Shown: positions 8,857 through 17,459, numbered from the stretch's first letter. The stretch: DNA of 40,457 nucleotides from Gemella haemolysans (GCF_028308085.1 NZ_JAQMFS010000020.1:1-40457), one strand, 5' to 3'. Notes: generated from the letters alone by a model not told the origin. A program made the numbers and translations.

Positions 8857-9741
8857 TTATTTTACTTTATTCAAATCAATATTCATTTTTTCAGAGATTC
8901 TCACTATAGCTTTATATGCGTCATTATTTGGTTCTTCAAAACCAGTAATACTGAATAGATTTGTTAAAATCTGAATTGTTTCTTTATCATTTTGAATATC
9001 TAATAAGGCCTGTTTAATTTTTTTCTGTGTTTCTTCATCTAAATTATTTGATGCTACTACTGTTACTCCTGGTATTAGCTCACTTTTTGCTATTGGTGTA
9101 ACATCTTCTTTTAGCGTAGGAAATTCTTTTGTATATTTTCTAATTACATTTTCATAGCTAGCTACTGCATCTACATCTTTATTTAGTAATAATTGTAAAC
9201 TTTTGTCATGACCTCCACTAAATTGATACTGTATGTCTTTGTCTAAATCAATTCCAGCATCTTTCAACATTGCACCAGCATAAATGTAACCTGAAGCAGA
9301 TGAAGGATCAACAAAAGCAATTTTTTTCCCTTTCAAATCAGCTAAGCTTTTTATATTAGAATCTTTTCTAACAAAGACTTCTGCAAAATAACCAGGTTTT
9401 CCACTAGTACTTCTTCCTACTAGTAAGTTTTTTGTATTACTTTGCTTATTAGAAAGCACTGCAGAAAATGGAGGTACCAACCCAAAATCAACACTTCCAC
9501 TACCTATACCTTCTATCACCCCAATATAACTACTAGCAGTGAATACCTCAACTTTCATCCCTAGTTTATCTCCTAGAGCTTTAGCAAATGGTGATAAATC
9601 GTCTACCAGCTTTTCACTATTACTACTTGGTACTACACCAAGTTTTAACACTTTTTCTTCTTTAGTTGAACTCTTTTGTGAACAACCAATTAAAGAAAAT
9701 ACCAATAAGAAAGAAAAAATAGTTAATAATATTTTTTTCAT
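8857..9741 (-). CDS. phnD: Phosphonate/phosphite-type ABC transporter substrate-binding lipoprotein PhnD
   Basis: The protein captures the substrate outside the cell for a PhnCE importer. I place the start at ATG 9741, after TGAGGT at good spacing; upstream codons lack a signal and would spoil the signal peptide. The 294-residue precursor has a lipoprotein signal ending LIGC, with the lipidated cysteine at residue 20. The mature part has the PhnD-like features GVVPSSN near the start and a SGYIYAGAML motif in the middle. It is a single gene: a terminator lies upstream (9850-9891) and the tRNA operon downstream. The only matching membrane and ATPase genes in view are phnE and phnC, 1.4 kb beyond the tRNAs. 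Confidence 0.9.
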   Translation of the reverse strand: MKKILLTIFSFLLVFSLIGCSQKSSTKEEKVLKLGVVPSSNSEKLVDDLSPFAKALGDKLGMKVEVFTASSYIGVIEGIGSGSVDFGLVPPFSAVLSNKQSNTKNLLVGRSTSGKPGYFAEVFVRKDSNIKSLADLKGKKIAFVDPSSASGYIYAGAMLKDAGIDLDKDIQYQFSGGHDKSLQLLLNKDVDAVASYENVIRKYTKEFPTLKEDVTPIAKSELIPGVTVVASNNLDEETQKKIKQALLDIQNDKETIQILTNLFSITGFEEPNNDAYKAIVRISEKMNIDLNKVK

Positions 9742-9785
9742 TTTACTTACCTCATAATTATTTGTATAAATTTGTTTTATACAAT

Positions 9786-9830
9786 TGAGTATAGCACAAT
9801 ACACTCAGCAATAAAATGAAAACGCTCATT
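9786..9830 (-). promoter_or_regulatory. phnD promoter region with cre-like site
   Basis: Minus-strand TGCTATACT gives an extended -10 (TG-N-TATACT) upstream of phnD inside an imperfect GAGTGTAT/ATACTC inverted repeat. Just upstream, 9816-9830 (ATGAAAACGCTCATT on the plus strand) matches the CcpA cre consensus WTGNAANCGNWNNCW at all but one defined position. Confidence 0.35.
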
Positions 9831-9842
9831 TTTTGAAAAATA

Positions 9843-9891
9843 ATAAAAAATTGTCTCAAAATACGACTTTATGTCGATATATTGAGACAAT
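9843..9891 (-). terminator. Terminator after ylmH
   Basis: A perfect 10-bp stem ATTGTCTCAA/TTGAGACAAT (9882-9891 with 9850-9859), an inner CGAC/GTCG helix and a minus-strand T run. It starts eight nt past the ylmH stop. Confidence 0.9.
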
Positions 9892-9898
9892 CATTTGA

Positions 9899-10669
9899 TT
9901 AAATTAATTTTGATATTGTAATTCTATATTTTAAACTCTTTTTGTTTTGTTTGTATTCTTTAACCACGAATCTTCCGTACTTCCTAATAGAAATTATATC
10001 TTGAATTGCGCAATTTTTCTCACCATTTCTAACGATTACATGGTTTAACTTTATAAAATCTTGATCTAAGAACTCTTTCACCTTACTTCGAGACTTATTA
10101 GTAATTTTTGCCACTATTGAATCTAATCTAAATGAAGAACTTACTATTTCAAAATCTTCATATTTCTTTTCTATAGCAACATCAGCTAATTCAACTCTCT
10201 CGAAATTTAGATTTACTCTACCAGCTTTCGTGAATTCCATCGATATATAGTCGGCAATTTCTTCATCAACAAAAATATAAACTTCATTCTCAAGAACAAC
10301 AATATCCCCAAATCTATTTATATTAATACCTAAGTTATGAATTGCACCTAAAATATTTCTATGTTCGATCTTGTTAAATTTATTATTATATTTAGCTTTC
10401 AAGCAAACAATATCATAATCTACATCATAATATTCATTTGAAATAATCTTTGCTTTCTTTTTCTCAGCATCATTATATCCACCAAAAAATTCTATTTTAA
10501 AATCACTATAATTATATGCAACTATTTGTTCTAAAATTACCTGTTCGAAATTAGTTAGAAACTTTGTAACAGTATTTCTATTTTCCACAAAACTTATACT
10601 TTGCAAAAGTTTCTCGGCTACTTCTTTTTGTTCTACTGATGCTTGCTGTAAAAAATTTAATTTTTTCAT
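9899..10669 (-). CDS. ylmH: YlmH-type S4-domain RNA-binding protein
   Basis: The 256-residue protein matches YlmH of Gram-positive bacteria, an S4-domain protein encoded beside cell-division genes. The N-terminal region carries HRNILGAIHNLGI (103-115). The C-terminal S4 RNA-binding fold spans about 180-240 (SRSKVKEFLDQDFIKLN and the following turn). Homologues have been linked to ribosome-associated quality control and to division. It ends the sepF-ylmG-ylmH operon. The divIVA gene that often follows is absent; a terminator and phnD come instead. Confidence 0.9.
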   Translation of the reverse strand: MKKLNFLQQASVEQKEVAEKLLQSISFVENRNTVTKFLTNFEQVILEQIVAYNYSDFKIEFFGGYNDAEKKKAKIISNEYYDVDYDIVCLKAKYNNKFNKIEHRNILGAIHNLGININRFGDIVVLENEVYIFVDEEIADYISMEFTKAGRVNLNFERVELADVAIEKKYEDFEIVSSSFRLDSIVAKITNKSRSKVKEFLDQDFIKLNHVIVRNGEKNCAIQDIISIRKYGRFVVKEYKQNKKSLKYRITISKLI

Positions 10670-10673
10670 AATA

Positions 10674-10955
10674 CTATACTGTTTTAAACAACAACGCTAT
10701 TATAAGGTTTTGTATTACACTTAATACAATAAGCGCTACGACAGGCGAAATATCCAACATTCCAATAGGTGGTATGAACTTTCTAAATAGTTTTAAATAT
10801 GGTTCACAAATAGCTTCTAGAAATTCTACTATAAAATTATTTTTGATTTGCGGTACCCATGATGTTAAAATATACGCTAACATACTGTATTCATAAAAAT
10901 TAAATAAATAAATTATGAATTTATATACCCAAAAATATTCTGTTATATTTAGCAA
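10674..10955 (-). CDS. ylmG: YggT/YlmG family membrane protein
   Basis: The 93-residue protein has two hydrophobic segments (about 12-32 and 65-90) joined by a loop with the family pattern LTSWVPQ..N and EPYLKLFRKFIPPIGMLDISP. YlmG/YggT proteins are small membrane proteins conserved near ftsZ and sepF, implicated in division or membrane organisation without a defined mechanism. It lies two bases after sepF and four before ylmH, so the three are one operon. Confidence 0.9.
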   Translation of the reverse strand: MLNITEYFWVYKFIIYLFNFYEYSMLAYILTSWVPQIKNNFIVEFLEAICEPYLKLFRKFIPPIGMLDISPVVALIVLSVIQNLIIALLFKTV

Positions 10956-10957
10956 AA

Positions 10958-11380
10958 TTAATACTCTCCTTCGTAAAAGTCTCCTGAAACTTCAACTCCA
11001 TTAGGAACACATAGATAAATATCTTCACCTATAGTTTTTAATCTTGCTCCAAGTGCGTAGATTCCACCTGAAATAAAGTCTAACAATCTATCTGAAGTTT
11101 CTACATCTAATTTACTTAGATTAATAATAACTACCTTGTTACGTTTAATATCATCAACTATATCTTTGCTATCAGCGAAAACTAAAGGTTCTGTTAATAT
11201 TACATTATTTGTTCTTCCTGATGGTTGACTTTGTACGTTTGGTTTACTTTGCACTGGATTCTCCTTTTTTACAACTCTTTGTTTTGGTTGTTCTTGTCTT
11301 ACTTCTTCTCTTTCTACTACTTCATCTTCAAAATCATCTTCATTAACGAATAAATTATTGAATTTTTTCATCATACTCAT
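10958..11380 (-). CDS. sepF: Cell division protein SepF
   Basis: SepF polymerises into rings, binds FtsZ and tethers it to the membrane. The 140-residue product has an N-terminal amphipathic stretch (MSMMKKFNNLF), an acidic and Gln/Pro-rich linker (about 15-60), and the C-terminal SepF domain (DUF552) from ILTEPLVFADSKDIVDDIK to the end, including FISGGIYALGA. I prefer the ATG at 11380, nine bases after GAGG; a TTG five codons upstream is the alternative. It leads the sepF-ylmG-ylmH operon. Confidence 0.93.
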   Translation of the reverse strand: MSMMKKFNNLFVNEDDFEDEVVEREEVRQEQPKQRVVKKENPVQSKPNVQSQPSGRTNNVILTEPLVFADSKDIVDDIKRNKVVIINLSKLDVETSDRLLDFISGGIYALGARLKTIGEDIYLCVPNGVEVSGDFYEGEY

Positions 11381-11592
11381 ATTCTCAAACCTCAACTTAC
11401 TTATATTTAACTACAATATTATAGCATATTTCTAGCAATAATGAAAATGATTTACTACTATCTACCTTTTTTATATATTTAAAATTATATTAATTTTTCA
11501 AAATACATTTCTAATATCAATATATACCATCATAATTATTAATTGACTTATTAAATTATGTCCAGCTCAAATACCTATTTCTTAAGTTCGAA

Positions 11593-11635
11593 AATAAAAA
11601 TGAACCTTAGAGTTATAAACTCTAAAGCTCATTTT
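11593..11635 (-). terminator. Terminator after the AI-2E family gene
   Basis: A stem of about 17 bp with a few G-U pairs (11618-11635 with 11597-11614) closes a three-base loop and is followed by a T-rich run on the minus strand. It starts six bases past the stop. Confidence 0.88.
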
Positions 11636-11640
11636 ATTAT

Positions 11641-12789
11641 TTACCCATAAAATTTATCGTATCTTTCTTTTAGAGATATTAATAGTTTAGAAATTAATAC
11701 TTTCAATATTGAATAAACAGGTATTCCTAAGATAGCTCCAACTACACCCGAAATATTCACTCCTATCAAGATTACAAAAATAACTGTTAAAGGATGCATA
11801 TTCATGCTTCGTCCCATTATGTTAGGGGAAATTATATTTCCTTCTAGAAACTGTACAACACCCCAAACTACTAACATTTTAACTACCATAACCCAACTTG
11901 TTGACGCTGCAACTAACATTGCTGGTGTAATAGCAATAACCGGTCCTAAATAAGGAACTATACTTAAAAATGCAGCAATAGTAGCTAGTGAAAATCCATA
12001 GTGTAATCCTATCACATTATACCCTATAAATAACATCACTCCTATGCATAATGAAACTAGCATTTGACCTTGGATATACGATCCTACTTTGTCATCAATT
12101 TCATCAATTGTTTCTGCAACTGGTTTTTCTAATTTTTTTGGTAATAAACTTATTACAAACTTATTGAATTTAGATGCATCTTTTAATAAGAAAAATAGCA
12201 CGAAAGGCATAGTTACCAACACCGAAGCCGTTGAAGAAATAGATGAAACTATCCCCTGTGCAACTGATGTTGCAATCGTTATTAATCTTTCACTAATTTT
12301 CGAAGCATTTAAGTTTGTATTAACATACTCTACAACCACTTGAACATAAGCATTATCAGAATATTCTTCTAAATACCCTTTTACAATTTCAACATATCTA
12401 GGCATTGCTGTAATCAGGTTTTGCGTTTGCTCTACAATTATAGGTACTACTCCAATAATAACAATTAGTACCGTAATTATACCAACAAAAATCGCAAGTA
12501 GACTCGCAGAAAATCTTGAAATTTTCTTAGAAAAGAAATTTACAAGTGGATTTAACATGTAATAAAATACATACGCTACTATTATCGGTGTAATTATACT
12601 AGAAATTATTGTATTTATTGGAGTAAATATATAAGAAATTTCTGTATATAAATAAATAGCGATTCCTAATAAAATAACTATTAATAATATATAGATTATG
12701 AATTTCCCTCCAATAAAAGCTAATAATTTATCTTCTCTAGATTTTTCTAATCTTGATTCTCTTTTATTTTTTTCTAATTCTTTATCCAT
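11641..12789 (-). CDS. AI-2E family (PerM-like) membrane permease
   Basis: The 382-residue membrane protein has two N-terminal hydrophobic segments after a charged start (residues 1-25), a less hydrophobic middle (about 130-190) and a run of helices to the C-terminus. It carries family patterns such as IPYLGPVIAITPA and a QFLEGNIISPNIMG loop. AI-2E (UPF0118) proteins are proposed exporters; despite the name most do not handle autoinducer-2, and some are Na+/H+ antiporters. It is the last of three closely spaced genes, corA, the small membrane protein and this one (20-24 bp gaps). Confidence 0.85.
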   Translation of the reverse strand: MDKELEKNKRESRLEKSREDKLLAFIGGKFIIYILLIVILLGIAIYLYTEISYIFTPINTIISSIITPIIVAYVFYYMLNPLVNFFSKKISRFSASLLAIFVGIITVLIVIIGVVPIIVEQTQNLITAMPRYVEIVKGYLEEYSDNAYVQVVVEYVNTNLNASKISERLITIATSVAQGIVSSISSTASVLVTMPFVLFFLLKDASKFNKFVISLLPKKLEKPVAETIDEIDDKVGSYIQGQMLVSLCIGVMLFIGYNVIGLHYGFSLATIAAFLSIVPYLGPVIAITPAMLVAASTSWVMVVKMLVVWGVVQFLEGNIISPNIMGRSMNMHPLTVIFVILIGVNISGVVGAILGIPVYSILKVLISKLLISLKERYDKFYG

Positions 12790-12809
12790 ACAATTTCCTT
12801 TCTATTGAA

Positions 12810-13016
12810 TTACTTAACTATAGTTAAAGATAATTCATAAATTGTAATAATAGTCTTATAAGCAATATACCCCAGCGCAAAGGAAGCTAGACTTACAAAA
12901 ACTTTAATTTCTCTAGTACTGTTTTTTTTGAAAATTTTACTAAAATCAATTCTTAACATAGAGAAATTCGCTAATAATATCATAAAAAACAAAACTGTCA
13001 GTTTAAAAATACTCAT
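12810..13016 (-). CDS. Small DUF1146-like membrane protein
   Basis: The 68-residue protein has two membrane segments (about 5-20 and 40-63) separated by a basic loop with RIDFSKIFKK. This layout and the loop resemble the DUF1146 / YwzB family of Bacilli, whose function is unknown. The ribosome-binding site (TAGGAT) is weak. It sits between corA and the AI-2E gene with 20-24 bp gaps, so it is almost certainly co-transcribed. Confidence 0.65.
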   Translation of the reverse strand: MSIFKLTVLFFMILLANFSMLRIDFSKIFKKNSTREIKVFVSLASFALGYIAYKTIITIYELSLTIVK

Positions 13017-13040
13017 AAGTAATCCTATATACTTAATATG

Positions 13041-13994
13041 TTATTTAAACATATCAAGCCACCCTTTTTTCTTGAATACCCAAAGCATTCCAAGTGCAAT
13101 CCCGAACATTATAGCAACAACTAAAAAATACCCGTATTGCCATTCTAACTCAGGCATATTTTTAAAGTTCATACCGTACAATCCTACTATGAAGGTTAAC
13201 GGAAGGAAAATTGTAGATATAACCGTTAGGGTCATCATAATATTGTTCGATTTCAATGAGTTATATGTCATGAAGTTTTCACGGATATCACTAGCTAACT
13301 CACGGTTCGCTTCTATAATCTCTGTTTGTTGAACAAGGTCATCATATATATCGTGGAAATACTTTCTATCATTATCAGTCATTTCGACACGACGAGAAAC
13401 TAAAAATCTATGCAATACTTCTCGCATAGGTCTCAATCCACGACGAAGCTTTAATAAGTCACCTCTTAATTCAAAAACCTCATCCATAATCTTGCTTCCA
13501 GATTTATAAAAATCAGATTCTTCAATTTCATCTAAACGGTTCTCGATTTTTGAAATAATCGGAATATATCCTTCAACTATTTCTGAAACTAGCATATGCA
13601 TTACATGTAATGGTGAATATTCTGCGCCACGTTGAAGAATTTTAGGTACTATTTTATTAACATAACGTATATGTGAGAGGTGGAACGTTACGATATAATT
13701 TTTTCCAACAAACATGTTAAGTGTTTCATAATCATCATCTATATTTTTTAAAACATGAGACACTAAGAATATTTGTTGTCTTGAAATTTCAATTTTTGGT
13801 CTTTGTAAAAGTGTTAAACAGTCTTCTATTAAAAGTTCGTGAAACTTAAAGAATGTTGTTAATAGATTAATTTCACTACGTGTTGGAGTATCAAAGTCAA
13901 CCCAATACCACGCTATATCTTGATCTTTAAGTCTTTCTAAACTAATATCAGTAAGAATGTCACCTTTTTTATCTACTGCCATAGTTTTTAACAT
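13041..13994 (-). CDS. corA: CorA-type magnesium/cobalt channel
   Basis: CorA is a pentameric channel for Mg2+ uptake. The 317-residue protein has a long cytosolic N-terminal domain and two C-terminal membrane helices. The signature YGMN lies at 273-276 at the end of the first helix, and a basic FKKKGW tail follows the second. GAGAGGTG nine bases upstream supports the start. It probably heads the corA, DUF1146, AI-2E unit, although the preceding methyltransferase gene is only 68 bp away without a clear terminator. Confidence 0.93.
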   Translation of the reverse strand: MLKTMAVDKKGDILTDISLERLKDQDIAWYWVDFDTPTRSEINLLTTFFKFHELLIEDCLTLLQRPKIEISRQQIFLVSHVLKNIDDDYETLNMFVGKNYIVTFHLSHIRYVNKIVPKILQRGAEYSPLHVMHMLVSEIVEGYIPIISKIENRLDEIEESDFYKSGSKIMDEVFELRGDLLKLRRGLRPMREVLHRFLVSRRVEMTDNDRKYFHDIYDDLVQQTEIIEANRELASDIRENFMTYNSLKSNNIMMTLTVISTIFLPLTFIVGLYGMNFKNMPELEWQYGYFLVVAIMFGIALGMLWVFKKKGWLDMFK

Positions 13995-14062
13995 TAGATT
14001 TCACCTCTCTCGTTATTTTCACAATTACAATAATACCACACTTATAAAAAATAGTAAATTAA

Positions 14063-14818
14063 TTATTTTAAATTGGTAGAAATATAGTGCATCACAATTC
14101 CAGCAGCAATAGAAACATTCAGGCTTTCTGCTTTACCAGGCATCGATATTTTAAGCAAGTTATTTACTTTACCTAATATTTCTTCACCTACACCTGCACC
14201 TTCATTACCAAATATTACAGCAACATTTCCTGTAATATCATCTAACTGTTCTATGTATTTATCTGCTTTTAAACTTGTTGCGAAAATACTAAAATCTGTC
14301 ATTTGATCCAGTAAATCTAATAAATCCACATTATCAAAACAATCTAGATGAAAGTTACTCCCTTGTGTGCTTCTAATAACTTTTTGTCCATATAAGCTAG
14401 TTGTACCTTTACCTAAAATAATACAATCAAAAGCAAATGCATCGGCAGTTCTAATAATTGTACCTAGATTTCCAGGATCTTGAACTCTATCTAGAATAAC
14501 AACTTTCTTATATTTACTTATATCCAATCCTTTATTTTCTATACAACAAACTGCTATAATTCCTTGTGTAGTTATAGTATCAGATAAATGTCTCATTACA
14601 CTATCAGTAACTTTAGTAATCTCTCCTTCAAAAGCTTCAATTAATTTATACTCATCAAAGCTTTCAGAAATAACAATTTCTTCAACTACATTCACCTGCA
14701 TAGCTTCTTCTACTAAATGTTTTCCTTCTATCAAATATTTTCCATATTTTTTTATATTTTTATTCTCTTTTAATTTTTGTATATCTTTAATTTTCTTATT
14801 ACTAACTGATGATATCAT
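14063..14818 (-). CDS. TrmH/SpoU family RNA 2'-O-methyltransferase
   Basis: The 251-residue protein has an N-terminal substrate-binding domain (about 1-95) and a C-terminal SPOUT methyltransferase domain. Its motifs are DRVQDPGNLGTIIRTADA, FGNEGAG, and SMPGKAESLNVSIAAGI near the end, which forms the knot. These are the three SpoU motifs, so S-adenosylmethionine-dependent ribose methylation of rRNA or tRNA is expected. The exact target is not readable from sequence; in Bacilli such paralogues are usually annotated as 23S rRNA methyltransferases. Confidence 0.9.
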   Translation of the reverse strand: MISSVSNKKIKDIQKLKENKNIKKYGKYLIEGKHLVEEAMQVNVVEEIVISESFDEYKLIEAFEGEITKVTDSVMRHLSDTITTQGIIAVCCIENKGLDISKYKKVVILDRVQDPGNLGTIIRTADAFAFDCIILGKGTTSLYGQKVIRSTQGSNFHLDCFDNVDLLDLLDQMTDFSIFATSLKADKYIEQLDDITGNVAVIFGNEGAGVGEEILGKVNNLLKISMPGKAESLNVSIAAGIVMHYISTNLK

Positions 14819-14939
14819 TTTTTCTCCAATAAATTTATTTTGTACTTTTAGCTTTCATAATAATTATAAACAATATTGAAGAAATATTCAAATTATGATA
14901 TAATTCACTTACAGATATTACAATAAAAAGGAGTTCATT

Positions 14940-15326
14940 ATGTCATCATTCTTACTATCAACAATAGTTATTGTGGTCGTTTTAGGTGCAGTTGGACTTT
15001 TTAATTACTTCAGATTAAAAGGTGCTGTAACAAAACTTCCTTATGAAGAATTTAGAAAAGATCTTAGAAAAGTTCAATTAATTGATGTTAGAGAAAAAGA
15101 AGATTTTAAATACGCTCACATTAACGGTGCTCGTAACATGCCATCTTCTCAATTCAATTTCCTTTATACATCTTTGAGAAAAGACCAACCTATTTATCTT
15201 TGTGATAAAAATGGAACATTAGCTCCTCGTGCTGCCCTAACTCTTAAAAAGCACGGATATACAAATGTATATATGCTAAAAAATGGTCTACAAGATTGGA
15301 AAGAAAACCTAAAAACTAAAAAATAA
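14940..15326 (+). CDS. Membrane-anchored rhodanese-like protein
   Basis: The 128-residue protein begins with one membrane helix (about 4-24), followed by a single rhodanese domain (about 35-125). LIDVREKEDFKYAHINGA is the typical entry motif. The putative active Cys is residue 88 in YLCDKNGTLAPRA, so the Cys-to-Arg loop is longer than the classical CxxxxxR, as in YqhL-like proteins. It may bind sulfane sulfur at the membrane, but catalytic activity is uncertain. AAAGGAG precedes the ATG. A strong terminator follows, making it a single-gene unit. Confidence 0.85.
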   Translation: MSSFLLSTIVIVVVLGAVGLFNYFRLKGAVTKLPYEEFRKDLRKVQLIDVREKEDFKYAHINGARNMPSSQFNFLYTSLRKDQPIYLCDKNGTLAPRAALTLKKHGYTNVYMLKNGLQDWKENLKTKK

Positions 15327-15331
15327 TTTTT

Positions 15332-15376
15332 AAGTACTTAATTTAATCTTAATAAAGATTGTTAAGTACTTTTTTT
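15332..15376 (+). terminator. Terminator after the rhodanese gene
   Basis: A perfect stem AAGTACTTAA/TTAAGTACTT (15332-15341 with 15362-15371), an inner AATCTT/AAGATT helix and a run of seven or more T on the plus strand. Confidence 0.92.
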
Positions 15377-15432
15377 ATTTTTAAAGATTTTTATCATTTA
15401 TACCTATAAAATAATGCACTGATAATTATTTA

Positions 15433-15461
15433 TTGAACACTACTATAATTTATGGTATTAT
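15433..15461 (+). promoter_or_regulatory. Promoter of the TM2-domain gene
   Basis: TTGAAC (15433-15438) and TATTAT (15456-15461) are separated by 17 bases, 30 bp before the ATG. Confidence 0.7.
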
Positions 15462-15490
15462 ATGCTTAAATTACAAATGGAGGTCAATTT

Positions 15491-15751
15491 ATGACTAAAT
15501 ATTACTATGATCCTAATATGAATCGTGGATACATTCCCGGAAGATACGTTAACAAAATTGTATATCTTCTAATTACATTTTTCTTAGGACATTTTGGAAT
15601 TCAATATTTTTATGTTGGAAAAAATTTTAAAGGAATACTGTGCCTATTATTTTGTTGGACATTCATTCCATCGATTATAGCTGTTTACTCATTTATAATT
15701 ACACTATTTAGACCAGCTAATGAACACGGTGATATTTTTATCCATTATTAA
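15491..15751 (+). CDS. TM2-domain membrane protein
   Basis: The 86-residue protein has a short Tyr/Asn-rich N-terminus, then two membrane helices joined by a tight turn (about 23-70). It shows the TM2 pattern FLGHFGIQYFYVGKNFKG with conserved Gly, His and Phe residues. TM2 proteins are common in Gram-positive bacteria and their function is unknown. ATGGAGG lies eight bases upstream of the ATG. It is monocistronic: its own promoter is at 15433-15461 and a shared terminator follows. Confidence 0.85.
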   Translation: MTKYYYDPNMNRGYIPGRYVNKIVYLLITFFLGHFGIQYFYVGKNFKGILCLLFCWTFIPSIIAVYSFIITLFRPANEHGDIFIHY

Positions 15752-15794
15752 TTAGGTAATGAATTCAAATGCTACTTAAATACTAAAAAACAAT

Positions 15795-15837
15795 AAACTC
15801 AAGGCTATCACATTCGTAATAACCTTGAGTTTTTATT
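15795..15837. terminator. Bidirectional terminator between the TM2 and POT genes
   Basis: A perfect stem AAACTCAAGG/CCTTGAGTTT (15795-15804 with 15823-15832) is flanked by T runs on one strand and A runs on the other. It serves the convergent TM2 gene (+) and POT transporter gene (-). Confidence 0.88.
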
Positions 15838-15860
15838 ATTTTTACCGTCTTTATTTTTTA

Positions 15861-17285
15861 TTAAGCTACTTCAGCTTCTTTTTCTTCAGCATCAGCGATA
15901 GCTTTTGCTTCTTCTTCTAATTTATCAATATGCATATATTTATTTAAGTATCCTTTAAGTAGAACTAATACTGCACCAAGAACAATAACTACTCCTCCAA
16001 TATAAGTAAATACTTGAGTATAATTTAATTGAACTGTTAATTTAGCTAAGTATCCAGAAATAATATTTGCTAATGAGAATGTTAGATACCAGATACCCAT
16101 TGCTAATGATGCGTATTTTGCTGGAGCAAGTTTATTGAACATTGCCATTCCGATTGGAGATAAAAACAGTTCCCCAACTGTTAATAATACATATGTTAAA
16201 AGAACATACATGATGTTAATTTTCATTCCACTTTCAACATCGCCATTGATTGTGTTTAATCCCAATACCATTACGACGAAAGCTAATCCTGAAATTATCA
16301 TTCCTAGACCCATTTTAGTACCAGTATCTAAGTCTCCTCGTTTTGTTTTGCTTAATTTAACCCAAAATGCACCGAACACTGGAGCTAAAATTGCACATAA
16401 TAAACCATTGAATGAAACTAACCAAGGTGTTGGCACTGTCCATCCGAAGATATTTCTATCCACCGCTTTTTGAGTTAAAATTGCAAATGATGTTTGAGTT
16501 TGGAACCAAGCAGCCCAGAATAAAGTTGAGAAAACAAACATTACTGCCATAGCTTTCATTCTATCCATGTCAATTTTTGTTAATGGGTGATTAACAGATT
16601 TTTTAGCAGCTTTACTTGCTGTCGGATATTTACCTTTATCTTTTAACCAAGTAGGAGCAAAAAATGCAAATACTGCAAATTGTAAGAATGCAAGTGCAGC
16701 AGCAGCTAAGAATCCAACACGATATCCATATGATACAATTTTTCCATCATTAGCAACATTTGCAAACCAACTGTCTGTAATTAATCCGAATACTATTGGC
16801 CCAAATAAACTACCAATGTTAATCGCCATGTAGAAGATACTGTATGCTGCATCTTTCATCGTAACTTGGTCACGCTCATATAAGGCACCAACTATAGCAC
16901 TAATGTTACCTTTACCAATACCCGCTGCAACTAGTAAAAGAATTAAACTTGAAATTACTGTCCATAATTCACTAGTTGAAAAGTATAAAGCAATATAACC
17001 TATACAACTAAATAATGTCCCTAAGATAATAGATTTTTGAAGACCTAGGTATTTATCTGCTAACCAACCACCAATAAGAGCCATCATATATCCTGCAGCA
17101 GCATAGTAACCATATAATGTTACCGCGAATCCTTTTTCAAGACCTAGTCCACCTTCTGATGTTCCAGTTGTGAAGAATAGAATCATGAATCCTATGATAC
17201 CATAAGCATAAAAGTTTTGTATAACAGTCGTAACATTTACAAGATGAAGACCTTTAGGATGTTTCATTTTTTCTTTCTTTTCCAT
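15861..17285 (-). CDS. POT/PTR2-family oligopeptide transporter, atypical
   Basis: The 474-residue protein has about 12-14 membrane helices and the PTR2 signature FYMAINIGSLFGP (151-163), plus ELFLSPIG in the helix-10 region. It belongs to the proton-dependent oligopeptide transporter family, which imports di- and tripeptides. One feature is odd: helix 1 reads TVIQNFYAYG (20-29), where classical members have ExxERFxYYG, so both acidic residues and the arginine of the proton-coupling motif are missing. The charged C-terminal tail is rich in Glu and Ala. GGAGGAAG precedes the ATG. It is monocistronic, with a promoter at 17328-17356. Confidence 0.9.
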   Translation of the reverse strand: MEKKEKMKHPKGLHLVNVTTVIQNFYAYGIIGFMILFFTTGTSEGGLGLEKGFAVTLYGYYAAAGYMMALIGGWLADKYLGLQKSIILGTLFSCIGYIALYFSTSELWTVISSLILLLVAAGIGKGNISAIVGALYERDQVTMKDAAYSIFYMAINIGSLFGPIVFGLITDSWFANVANDGKIVSYGYRVGFLAAAALAFLQFAVFAFFAPTWLKDKGKYPTASKAAKKSVNHPLTKIDMDRMKAMAVMFVFSTLFWAAWFQTQTSFAILTQKAVDRNIFGWTVPTPWLVSFNGLLCAILAPVFGAFWVKLSKTKRGDLDTGTKMGLGMIISGLAFVVMVLGLNTINGDVESGMKINIMYVLLTYVLLTVGELFLSPIGMAMFNKLAPAKYASLAMGIWYLTFSLANIISGYLAKLTVQLNYTQVFTYIGGVVIVLGAVLVLLKGYLNKYMHIDKLEEEAKAIADAEEKEAEVA

Positions 17286-17327
17286 AATAACTTCCTCCTT
17301 AATTTATTTATTATATCTTCATCTGTT

Positions 17328-17356
17328 ATTATATATTAAGCGTTTCTCAAAAGCAA
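17328..17356 (-). promoter_or_regulatory. Probable promoter of the POT transporter gene
   Basis: Minus-strand TTGCTT (17356-17351) and TATAAT (17333-17328) are 17 bases apart. The spacer contains GAGAAACGCTTA, a weak cre-like sequence with two mismatches. Confidence 0.6.
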
Positions 17357-17459
17357 TTTATATTTTTTTTTTGAAATCATCTCTATTTGTTCACATAAAT
17401 ATATTTTACTATTATACTTAAGTTTTGTATTATAACAGTAAATTTTAACCTTATTTTAT

